The notes below the pieces were generated by a model. It was not told the origin of the DNA and searched no databases. It saw nothing but the letters and a program-made list of their open reading frames with translations. Shown piece after piece: positions 1 through 7,054 of a stretch of DNA of 64,000 nt. The translations under genes and the position numbers were made by a program. The DNA is from UBA2030 sp049969475 (GTDB lineage: Bacteria > Bacteroidota > Bacteroidia > Bacteroidales > TTA-H9): the NCBI GenBank assembly GCA_049969475.1, contig JBMFOU010000010.1, forward strand, positions 30,392 to 94,391. The letters are read 5' to 3'. Within the stretch, counting starts at the first letter, position 1, and the number at the start of each line of letters is the position of its first letter.

Positions 1-1
1 C

Positions 2-481
2 ACTGGTGGTGTAATTGAAGCTGCTGTGAGAACAGCCTACGAACTGCACACAAAGAAACCCCTTCCCAGGATTGATTTCGAAGAACTAAGGGGGATGGAA
101 GGGCTTCGTTCGGCCACCATCGATTTCGATGGACTTAAGCTGAATATCGGAATAGCCCACGGTTTGGGGAATGCCCGAAAGTTACTTGAGGATGTGCGCG
201 ACGGCAAATCGCAGTTTCATGCCATTGAAATCATGGCCTGCCCAGGCGGTTGCATAGGTGGAGGTGGTCAGCCCTTGCACCATGGCGATGCTTCTATCCT
301 GAAAGCCCGTCAGAAAGCCATCTATTTGGAAGATGCAAACAAGCCCATCCGCAAGTCGCACGAGAATCCATACATCATCAAGCTATACGAAGAATTCCTG
401 GGTAAACCGCTCAGCGAAAAAGCGCACCACTTGCTGCATACCCACTATTTCGACAAGAGTACCCAAATAATCGTCGAATAA
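2..481 (+). CDS. hydA: [FeFe]-hydrogenase catalytic subunit, C-terminal part (5' end outside window)
   Basis: Open frame enters from the left edge and stops at 479-481. The visible 159 residues carry the C-terminal H-cluster signature of iron-only hydrogenases: TGGVIEAAVRTAYE near the start and MACPGGCIGGGGQP further on, whose cysteines ligate the [4Fe-4S] part of the H-cluster and the bridging Cys. The tail after this motif matches the long HydA/HndD type. The enzyme reversibly makes H2, here probably from NADH and reduced ferredoxin in a cytoplasmic electron-bifurcating complex (inference from the NuoE-like gene 29 bp downstream). An in-frame GTG at 26 is not the start, since conserved family sequence precedes it. 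The N-terminal ferredoxin domains cannot be seen. Confidence 0.95.
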   Translation, partial: TGGVIEAAVRTAYELHTKKPLPRIDFEELRGMEGLRSATIDFDGLKLNIGIAHGLGNARKLLEDVRDGKSQFHAIEIMACPGGCIGGGGQPLHHGDASILKARQKAIYLEDANKPIRKSHENPYIIKLYEEFLGKPLSEKAHHLLHTHYFDKSTQIIVE

Positions 482-510
482 GGTTTTATTAACGGAAAAA
501 CGAAACCATC

Positions 511-993
511 ATGGCAATTATAAAATTACCCGAATGCAAGGTCAATCAGTTGAAAGAAATTTGTAAATCTTTCAATAACGACAGTGGAGAACTCATCAAT
601 GTACTTCACAAAGCCCAGGAAGTATTTGGCTACCTGCCGGCAGAGGTGCAGGAAATAGTGGCCAAGGAGTTGAACGTTTCCGTGGCCCACGTATATGGAG
701 TAGTATCGTTTTACTCCTTTTTTACGATGACTCCCAAGGGACGCTTTCCCATCAGTATTTGCATGGGTACGGCCTGCTATGTAAGAGGAGCAGAAAAAGT
801 ACTCGACGAATTCCGACGTGAATTAGGTGTACAAGTAGGAGAAAGTACAGCCGATGGCCGTCATTCCCTGGCCTGCCTGCGTTGCGTGGGTGCCTGCGGA
901 CTGGCACCCGTGGTAATGGTCGGCGAAAAAGTGTACGGCCGCGTGGCTCCCGAAGATGTAAAAGGAATACTCGCCGAGTACGCAAGTCTCTGA
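511..993 (+). CDS. NuoE-like [2Fe-2S] thioredoxin-fold subunit of the hydrogenase
   Basis: 160 aa, the usual length of NuoE/HydC/HndA subunits. N-terminal helical bundle, then a thioredoxin-like ferredoxin fold with four cysteines in the family pattern: C-x4-C (CMGTAC, about residues 84-89) and C-x3-C (CVGAC, about residues 129-133). It would relay electrons between the NAD-binding flavoprotein subunit and HydA in a multimeric NAD(P)H-dependent [FeFe]-hydrogenase. It follows hydA by 29 bp and precedes a strong terminator, so it looks like the last gene of that operon. The NuoF-like partner is not in the window. A complex I NuoE is the alternative, but the hydA neighbour argues against it. Confidence 0.9.
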   Translation: MAIIKLPECKVNQLKEICKSFNNDSGELINVLHKAQEVFGYLPAEVQEIVAKELNVSVAHVYGVVSFYSFFTMTPKGRFPISICMGTACYVRGAEKVLDEFRRELGVQVGESTADGRHSLACLRCVGACGLAPVVMVGEKVYGRVAPEDVKGILAEYASL

Positions 994-1026
994 TTTTTAT
1001 TCTTATTTCGTTCAGGTTTTGGTGTT

Positions 1027-1066
1027 AAGAGGCCAACCTTTTAAATGAAGAGGGGGCCTCTTTTTT
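1027..1066 (+). terminator. Intrinsic terminator of the hydrogenase operon
   Basis: Perfect 8-bp stem AAGAGGCC (1027-1034) / GGCCTCTT (1055-1062), running into a T tract at 1061-1066, just after the NuoE-like gene. Confidence 0.85.
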
Positions 1067-1129
1067 ATTACCTCTACTGATGCATCCGTAGCAAATGTAT
1101 AATCTTATGCTTAAATCAATTAAATAGAA

Positions 1130-1143
1130 TTTAGAATTCTAAA
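1130..1143. promoter_or_regulatory. Perfect 14-bp palindrome upstream of the tricorn-like protease
   Basis: TTTAGAATTCTAAA is its own reverse complement. It lies 80 bp upstream of the ATG at 1223 and about 45 bp before a weak -7-like box TATCTTTA (1188-1195). It could be a regulator site, but AT-rich palindromes also arise by chance. Confidence 0.3.
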
Positions 1144-1222
1144 CCTCCGATGATTTGTCTTAAACCTTTTAAAGCCTCCTATTTCCATATCTTTACCAAT
1201 CCATTCTAAAACCCAAGCAAGC

Positions 1223-4200
1223 ATGAGAAAAATCACAGGATCAGTATTTATCTTCATCTTATGGATTCTAGCAGCCATGCAATTACGTGCTGGCACCGAG
1301 GAAGAGAGCCGGCTTATGCGGTTCCCGGCCATACATGGTAATCAGATAGTTTTTAGCTATGCAGGCGACCTCTACACAGTGGATCGTATGGGAGGAGTGG
1401 CCCGCAAACTCACAAACGACCCCAAGGGGTACGAAATGTTTGCTCGCTTTTCGCCTGACGGAAAATGGATTGCCTTCACTGGCCAGTATGATGGTAATAC
1501 GGAGGTATATGTTATGCCGTCGCAGGGTGGCGAACCCCGCCGGCTTACCTATACAGCTACCTTGGGTCGCGACGATGTATCCGACCGCATGGGGCCCAAC
1601 AATATCGTGATGATCTGGAGAGACAATCAATCTGTCGTTTTCCGCTCACGTAAGCAAAGCTTTAACGATTTCAAGGGGCAACTATTTGTAGCTCACCTAC
1701 AAGGGGGTATCCCTGAAGAGCTACCCCTTCCTACAGGAGGTTTTTGCTCTTTCTCTCCCGATGGAAGCCAACTTGCTTACAATAAGGTTTTCAGGGAGTT
1801 CCGAACCTGGAAATACTATCAGGGAGGAATGGCCGATGATATTTGGATTTATGATTTCAAAACCCACCAAACCCGCAATATCACCAACAATCCCCACCAG
1901 GATATTTTCCCCATGTGGTATGGGGATAAGATTTACTTTCTTTCCGACCGCGATCGGGTGATGAATCTCTTTAGCTATAACCTGAAGACAGGAGAAACCC
2001 AAAAAGTCACACAATTCACCGATTACGACATTAAGTTTCCTAGCCTGGGCGACGGAATGATTGTATTTGAAAAAGGAGGATACATCTGGGTTTTTGACAT
2101 TAAAACAGAAACCTCCCAAAAAGTGCCTGTGATAATTGCAGAAGACTTTGCTTCCGGGCGCATGCAATGGATAGATGCATCGAAAAGCATAGGGAGCTAT
2201 GATTTGGCCCCGGACGGAAAAAAAGCCGTATTTGGAGCCCGTGGAGACATTTTTGTAGTTCCAGCAGGCAAAGGGGTTACCTACAATCTTACCAAAACCT
2301 CCGGGGTTCACGAGCGCAATGTAGCCTATTCGCCCGATGGAAAGTGGATTGCTTATATTAGCGATGTTTCAGGCGAAGATGAAATCTGGATACGGCCCGC
2401 CGAAGGAAAAGGAGAACCTCGCCAACTCACCCATCAAAAAGACACCTATAAATATGAACTGGCCTGGTCGCCTGATAGCAAGAAGATTTTGTGGTCCGAC
2501 AAGCTGCAGCGCTTGCAATTTATCGACATCGATTCGGAAAAAATAACCCTGGTAGAACAAACTCTGGATGGAGAACTACGCAGCTTTGCTTGGTCGCCCG
2601 ACAGCCGCTGGATAGCTTATGTTATGCCCAACATTCGCTCTACCAATCGGATAAGAATTTATAATCTTGAAAACGGGCAAAAAGAATTTGTAACCGACCG
2701 TTGGTACGATGCCTCAGGGCCGGCCTTCAGCCCGGATGGTAAATATCTGTATTTCATCTCGAACCGGAGCTTCAATCCGGTATACTCCTGGACGGAGTGG
2801 AACCATGCCTATGTAGACATGCAGAAGGTGTATCTGATTCCCCTCAAGGCCGATATGCCCTCCCCGTTAGGTCCGCTTGCCAACGAAGAGCAAGGCGATA
2901 AAAAAGATAACCCTCAGGGAAAAGCAGGTAAGGAAGGAAAAGAGAACCGACAGGATATTAAAGTGGTAATTGACTTTGCTGGCATCGAAGATCGCTCGGT
3001 AGCTTTGCCTATCGACGATGGTGGTTATTGGAACCTCTCTCCTGCCGAGGGAGGCGTGTGGTATGTAAGATCCAAATCGGGACAGCGACAGCCAACCCTT
3101 TACTACTTCGATTTGAAAAGACAAAAGGAAAGTGAGGTTGCCAACACGGGTAGTTATACACTCACGCCCGACGGTAAGAAGATGATGCTGGCCATGCAGG
3201 GTAAATATGCCATTGTAGATGCCCCCAAAAGCAAGGTTCAGCCTGAAGAGTTCCTCGATCTCGGGGGTATGCAGGGTTATGTAGATCTAAGGCAGGAATG
3301 GGCCCAAATTTTTAGGGAATCGTGGCGGCAAATGCGCGATTTCTTCTACGACCCCAACATGCATGGCGTCAATTGGCAGGGCATCTATGATAAGTATGAA
3401 CCGCTGGTTAAGTTCGTAAACAATCGAAACGACCTCAACTATCTTATCGGCGAGATGATTGCCGAGTTGAATGTAGGTCATGCTTATGTAGGCGGGGGCG
3501 ACAAGCCGGCTCCACAGCGTATAAAAACCGGTTTGCTGGGTGCAAGAATTAGCAAAGATGAACCATCGGGATTTTTCAGGATTGATGAAATCCTACCTGG
3601 TGAAAACTGGAACTCATCTCTACGCTCTCCTCTCAGTGAGCCAGGACTCAATATTCAACCAGGAGATTACATTCTGGAAGTTAATGGAGAGGCCACCAGG
3701 GGTATACAGGATATATACGCTTCGCTGGTAGGCATGGCCGACCGCCAGGTTGTGCTCACTGTATCGTCGAAGCCTGACTTGGCCACAGGCCGCAAGGTAA
3801 CTGTGATACCCATTGAGGATGAGTCGAAACTCTATTACCTGAAATGGGTGCGGGGTAATTTAGAGAAGGTGGAGAAAGCCACGCATGGACAAGTGGGATA
3901 CATTCACATTCCCGATATGGGTGTGGAAGGCCTTAATGAATTTGTGAAGTATTTCTATCCTCAGCTTGACAAGCGGGCACTCATTATCGACGACCGCGGC
4001 AATGGAGGCGGAAATGTTTCGCCTATGATCATTGAACGTTTACGCAGAGAACTTTCCACCTTTAGCGTGCAACGCAATGCTGGGGTAAGTACACGTCCAT
4101 CCCAGCTCCTGTGGGGTCCCAAAGTCTTACTACTCGACTGCTATTCTGCTTCCGACGGCGACCTGTTCCCCTATCAATTTAAATATCACAAGCTAGGGAA

Positions 4201-4495
4201 AACCATCGGTCAGAGATCATGGGGCGGAGTGGTTGGCATAAGAGGCAGCCTGCCTCTTATCGACGGAGGTGTCCTCAATAAGCCCGAATTTGCTCCTTTC
4301 GATGTGGAAGGGAAAAACTTTATTATCGAAGGCCACGGTGTGGAACCCGACATTGAAGTCATCAACGACCCTGCTAAAGAATATGCCGGTGAAGATGAAC
4401 AGCTCAACAAAGCCATCGAAGTAATTCTCGAAGAATTGAAAAATTGGCCTGAAAGCTTCCCTCCAGTTCCTCCCTATCCCGATAAAAGCAAATAA
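1223..4495 (+). CDS. Tricorn-like S41 peptidase with beta-propeller and PDZ domains
   Basis: 1090 aa with an N-terminal signal peptide (FIFILWILAAMQLRA), so exported, probably periplasmic. Residues about 30-540 hold repeated PD40/WD40-like blades (FSPDGKWIAF, YSPDGKWIAY, WSPDSKK). A Lys/Gly/Glu-rich linker near 555-575 precedes the tricorn core domain, a PDZ domain (about 770-870) and the S41 catalytic domain. Likely catalytic residues are His753 (NVGHAY) and the first Ser of SASD at 975; their spacing of 222 is close to that of Thermoplasma tricorn (H746/S965, from memory). It should cut oligopeptides admitted through the propellers. Monocistronic, with a terminator at 4524-4561. Confidence 0.92.
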   Translation: MRKITGSVFIFILWILAAMQLRAGTEEESRLMRFPAIHGNQIVFSYAGDLYTVDRMGGVARKLTNDPKGYEMFARFSPDGKWIAFTGQYDGNTEVYVMPSQGGEPRRLTYTATLGRDDVSDRMGPNNIVMIWRDNQSVVFRSRKQSFNDFKGQLFVAHLQGGIPEELPLPTGGFCSFSPDGSQLAYNKVFREFRTWKYYQGGMADDIWIYDFKTHQTRNITNNPHQDIFPMWYGDKIYFLSDRDRVMNLFSYNLKTGETQKVTQFTDYDIKFPSLGDGMIVFEKGGYIWVFDIKTETSQKVPVIIAEDFASGRMQWIDASKSIGSYDLAPDGKKAVFGARGDIFVVPAGKGVTYNLTKTSGVHERNVAYSPDGKWIAYISDVSGEDEIWIRPAEGKGEPRQLTHQKDTYKYELAWSPDSKKILWSDKLQRLQFIDIDSEKITLVEQTLDGELRSFAWSPDSRWIAYVMPNIRSTNRIRIYNLENGQKEFVTDRWYDASGPAFSPDGKYLYFISNRSFNPVYSWTEWNHAYVDMQKVYLIPLKADMPSPLGPLANEEQGDKKDNPQGKAGKEGKENRQDIKVVIDFAGIEDRSVALPIDDGGYWNLSPAEGGVWYVRSKSGQRQPTLYYFDLKRQKESEVANTGSYTLTPDGKKMMLAMQGKYAIVDAPKSKVQPEEFLDLGGMQGYVDLRQEWAQIFRESWRQMRDFFYDPNMHGVNWQGIYDKYEPLVKFVNNRNDLNYLIGEMIAELNVGHAYVGGGDKPAPQRIKTGLLGARISKDEPSGFFRIDEILPGENWNSSLRSPLSEPGLNIQPGDYILEVNGEATRGIQDIYASLVGMADRQVVLTVSSKPDLATGRKVTVIPIEDESKLYYLKWVRGNLEKVEKATHGQVGYIHIPDMGVEGLNEFVKYFYPQLDKRALIIDDRGNGGGNVSPMIIERLRRELSTFSVQRNAGVSTRPSQLLWGPKVLLLDCYSASDGDLFPYQFKYHKLGKTIGQRSWGGVVGIRGSLPLIDGGVLNKPEFAPFDVEGKNFIIEGHGVEPDIEVINDPAKEYAGEDEQLNKAIEVILEELKNWPESFPPVPPYPDKSK

Positions 4496-4523
4496 AGTTT
4501 TCTAAAGAAAGGGAATATAGATG

Positions 4524-4561
4524 AGGCTGCCTTTGCTTGGACAAGGCAGCCTATCGTTTTT
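4524..4561 (+). terminator. Intrinsic terminator of the tricorn-like gene
   Basis: Stem AGGCTGCC (4524-4531) / GGCAGCCT (4545-4552), followed after three bases by TTTTT. Confidence 0.8.
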
Positions 4562-4750
4562 AATGAGAGGGAAAATCCGATTGTTAAGAACTAACCTTCC
4601 AGGTTTTCATGGTTTAGGCAGACCTGTATAAACTCTTCAATGAACATTTGTTATAAGCTCTCACGCTGGGTCCGGGAATGCCAAATAACATTATAAAGGG
4701 TCACTTTTATTAAGTCAAAAAAGTTAATCCATCAAAGGCTTCAAGCAAAT

Positions 4751-4785
4751 TAAAAACGGCTGCTCCTTATCAGGCACAGCCGTTT
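4751..4785 (-). terminator. Intrinsic terminator of the DUF5020/NCS2 operon
   Basis: On the minus strand a 9-bp stem AAACGGCTG / CAGCCGTTT (plus coordinates 4777-4785 and 4754-4762) runs into a T tract, 24 bp beyond the permease stop codon. Confidence 0.8.
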
Positions 4786-4808
4786 ATCCATATAATTATT
4801 TTCAGGAA

Positions 4809-6113
4809 CTATTTCACTATAAATTTCAAAGCAAATAATACAGCAAGTATCCACATCATGGGAGTAATCTCACGAAAACGACCTGTAAGAGCCTTCAGAA
4901 TTACATAAGAGAGCATACCGAAAGCGATACCCTCGGCAATGCTATAAGCGAGAGGCATCATAATAATAGTAAGAAAGACAGGAATGGATTCGGTATAATC
5001 ATCAAAAGAGATTTTAAGAATGGGACTCATCATGAAAGACCCAACCAACACAAGCGCCGGAGCTGTTGCTGCAGAGGGCACCATAAGGAAAATGGGAGAG
5101 AGAAACAGGGCCAGTAAGAAAAGAAGAGCCACGGTGAGGGAAGTGAGGCCCGTGCGGCCTCCTTCGGCGACTCCTGAAGCACTTTCAACATAAGTAGTAA
5201 CCGTACTGGTTCCCAACATTGCGCCCACTGTAGTACCGAAAGCATCGGCAAATAGGGCCTGACGTGCCCTCGGCAACCTGCCATCGGCATCGAGCATATC
5301 GGCTTTGGAAGCAACACCTACCAGGGTTCCCACGGTATCGAACATATCAACGAATAAAAAAGTGAAAAGAATCACCAACATATCGAGGGTAAAAATATTG
5401 TGAAACTCAAATTGCATGAAAATGGGAGCAACTGAGGGAGGTGCTGAAACCAAATGACTTTCGGGCAGATGGGTAATTCCCAGTGGAATACCCAGCAAAG
5501 TGGTTCCCAGAATTCCTATAAGGAGCGCACCCCGCACGTTGAGGGCCAGCAGAACAGAAGTCAAAATGAGGCCTACAATAAAGATGATAGCAGAGGGACT
5601 ACCCAGATTTCCCAATCCAACAATGACAGCGTCATTTTTAACAATAATTCCGGCATTCTGTAATCCAATGAATGCAATAAAAAGCCCGATTCCCGCAGAT
5701 ATTGCATGCTTAAGATTGTGGGGAAGAGCATTAACAATCATCTCACGAATATTGAAGAAAGTGAGAATCAGAAAAATAATTCCCTCCAGAAAGACAGCTG
5801 TAAGTGCAAATTGCCATGAATAGCGCATGCCCACCACTACCGTGAAGGCAAAGAAAGCGTTCAATCCCATGCCTGGGGCCAGGGCAAAAGGAAGACGTGC
5901 ATACAGGGCCATGACCAAAGTGGCTAAAAGCGATGCCAGGGCCGTGGCTGTAAACAATGCGTTGCGGTCCATACCGGCTTTTGCCAGGATGTTGGGATTA
6001 ACAGCCAGGATATATGCCATGGTCATGAATGTGGTAATACCGGCAATGACCTCAGTTTTTATGTGGCTACCAGCCGCGTCTATACCAAAGAATTCTTCAA
6101 GTTTTTTAATCAT
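4809..6113 (-). CDS. NCS2 family (AzgA-type) purine permease
   Basis: 434 aa, close to the usual size of adenine/guanine/hypoxanthine H+ symporters. About 12-14 hydrophobic segments; AzgA-type signatures include the N-terminal EVIAGITTFMTMAYIL, the NPNIL segment, APGMGLNAFFAF and a later GTSTVTTYVESASGVAEGG. It would import hypoxanthine, guanine or adenine across the inner membrane. It starts 14 bp after the DUF5020 gene stops, so the two are probably co-transcribed from 6837-6844, which suggests a paired outer/inner membrane route for nucleobases or nucleosides. The exact substrate cannot be read from sequence. Confidence 0.92.
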   Translation of the reverse strand: MIKKLEEFFGIDAAGSHIKTEVIAGITTFMTMAYILAVNPNILAKAGMDRNALFTATALASLLATLVMALYARLPFALAPGMGLNAFFAFTVVVGMRYSWQFALTAVFLEGIIFLILTFFNIREMIVNALPHNLKHAISAGIGLFIAFIGLQNAGIIVKNDAVIVGLGNLGSPSAIIFIVGLILTSVLLALNVRGALLIGILGTTLLGIPLGITHLPESHLVSAPPSVAPIFMQFEFHNIFTLDMLVILFTFLFVDMFDTVGTLVGVASKADMLDADGRLPRARQALFADAFGTTVGAMLGTSTVTTYVESASGVAEGGRTGLTSLTVALLFLLALFLSPIFLMVPSAATAPALVLVGSFMMSPILKISFDDYTESIPVFLTIIMMPLAYSIAEGIAFGMLSYVILKALTGRFREITPMMWILAVLFALKFIVK

Positions 6114-6127
6114 TGGAAAAAGTATTT

Positions 6128-6802
6128 TTAGTTTAAGGTATATTTAAGAGCCACGGTGGGGCATACCTTAAAATCTTTCACCCCTCCAAAATTGTAGCCC
6201 AATTCCACTTCACTGCCAAGGGCAAACATTTTTGAAAAATTATACCAGAATTGGGGCTCGCTCAGAAAAACATAGTCTGTGCCCAAAAAAGCGTTTTTTT
6301 CACGCCAAAAATCGGCGAAGCCACTCAGGGTAATTTTCCCTTTGAGCAGGTGGGCATACCATACGGCGGTCAACTGAAAGTTGTTGGGCGACTCATTCCC
6401 CTGGATGTATTTATAAAGAGCCATCAACGTTAGACCTTTAGAAAAATCAGATGAATTCAACGAATAGGATACTCCCCCCAAATAGGCATTGTTGATTTGA
6501 AAACTTACGATGCTATCGGCATGCAATCCTCCATTGTATTCAACATGAAAGGAAAAAGGACTTTGCCCTACCTTTAACTCTCGAGAGATTTCCCAGTATG
6601 CTTCTTTAGGGCCTTTGCTGCTGTAATTAAAGTCAACAAAGAAAAAAGTGCTTCCCCAGCGGTCAGGTGCGAATTTTTCGACGGTTGAGGTAAAATAGCC
6701 CCGGTCTTTCCCCATGTCGTAGTGGAGTTGAACATTCTGGGTACGGCCCATAGAGATAACGCCTGCCATTCCAAGCAGAAACAAATACTTGATTTTTTGC
6801 AT
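6128..6802 (-). CDS. DUF5020 family outer-membrane beta-barrel protein, possible nucleoside channel
   Basis: 224 aa with a cleavable signal peptide (YLFLLGMAGVISMGRT). The rest is alternating beta sequence with many aromatic residues and a terminal strand ending VALKYTLN, typical of an outer-membrane barrel. It resembles the DUF5020 family, which I associate with Tsx-like nucleoside channels. First gene of a two-gene operon with the NCS2 permease, which supports a role in letting nucleobases or nucleosides through the outer membrane (inference from context). Start chosen because the signal peptide begins there and a TACCTTTG box lies about 35 bp upstream. Confidence 0.75.
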   Translation of the reverse strand: MQKIKYLFLLGMAGVISMGRTQNVQLHYDMGKDRGYFTSTVEKFAPDRWGSTFFFVDFNYSSKGPKEAYWEISRELKVGQSPFSFHVEYNGGLHADSIVSFQINNAYLGGVSYSLNSSDFSKGLTLMALYKYIQGNESPNNFQLTAVWYAHLLKGKITLSGFADFWREKNAFLGTDYVFLSEPQFWYNFSKMFALGSEVELGYNFGGVKDFKVCPTVALKYTLN

Positions 6803-6836
6803 GTGCGTGGGTTTGAAATGTTGTTTTAAGGGTAGG

Positions 6837-6844
6837 CAAAGGTA
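6837..6844 (-). promoter_or_regulatory. -7 box upstream of the DUF5020/NCS2 operon
   Basis: Minus-strand TACCTTTG matches the Bacteroidota -7 consensus TAnnTTTG and sits 35 bp before the DUF5020 ATG. No clear -33 TTTG at standard spacing. Confidence 0.55.
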
Positions 6845-6973
6845 AAAAATACGTTTTTTTTTGAAAAAAGCCTCCAGACAAATATTATTTATTAGGATTG
6901 AATGGTTAAAAATCCAAAATTCTTATTGGTACGGAAATCCTTACATTAATCAATTGTTAGCTTTTTGGAAGTG

Positions 6974-7011
6974 AAAAAAAGGCAGCCTATGCTTTCCACA
7001 CAAAGACTGCC
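6974..7011 (-). terminator. Intrinsic terminator of the glycyl radical enzyme operon
   Basis: Minus-strand stem GGCAGTC (7011-7005) / GGCTGCC with one G-U pair, followed by seven T (plus A run at 6974-6980), about 45 bp after the dehydratase stop codon. Confidence 0.8.
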
Positions 7012-7054
7012 CTAGGCATTGATTATAAAATCTCATATCATATCCTGCTCAATA

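Larger units (their letters stand above)
4496..4808. other. Convergent intergenic region holding two terminators
   Basis: Apart from the two hairpins listed separately (4524-4561 and 4751-4785) I see no gene, repeat or RNA here. Confidence 0.6.
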
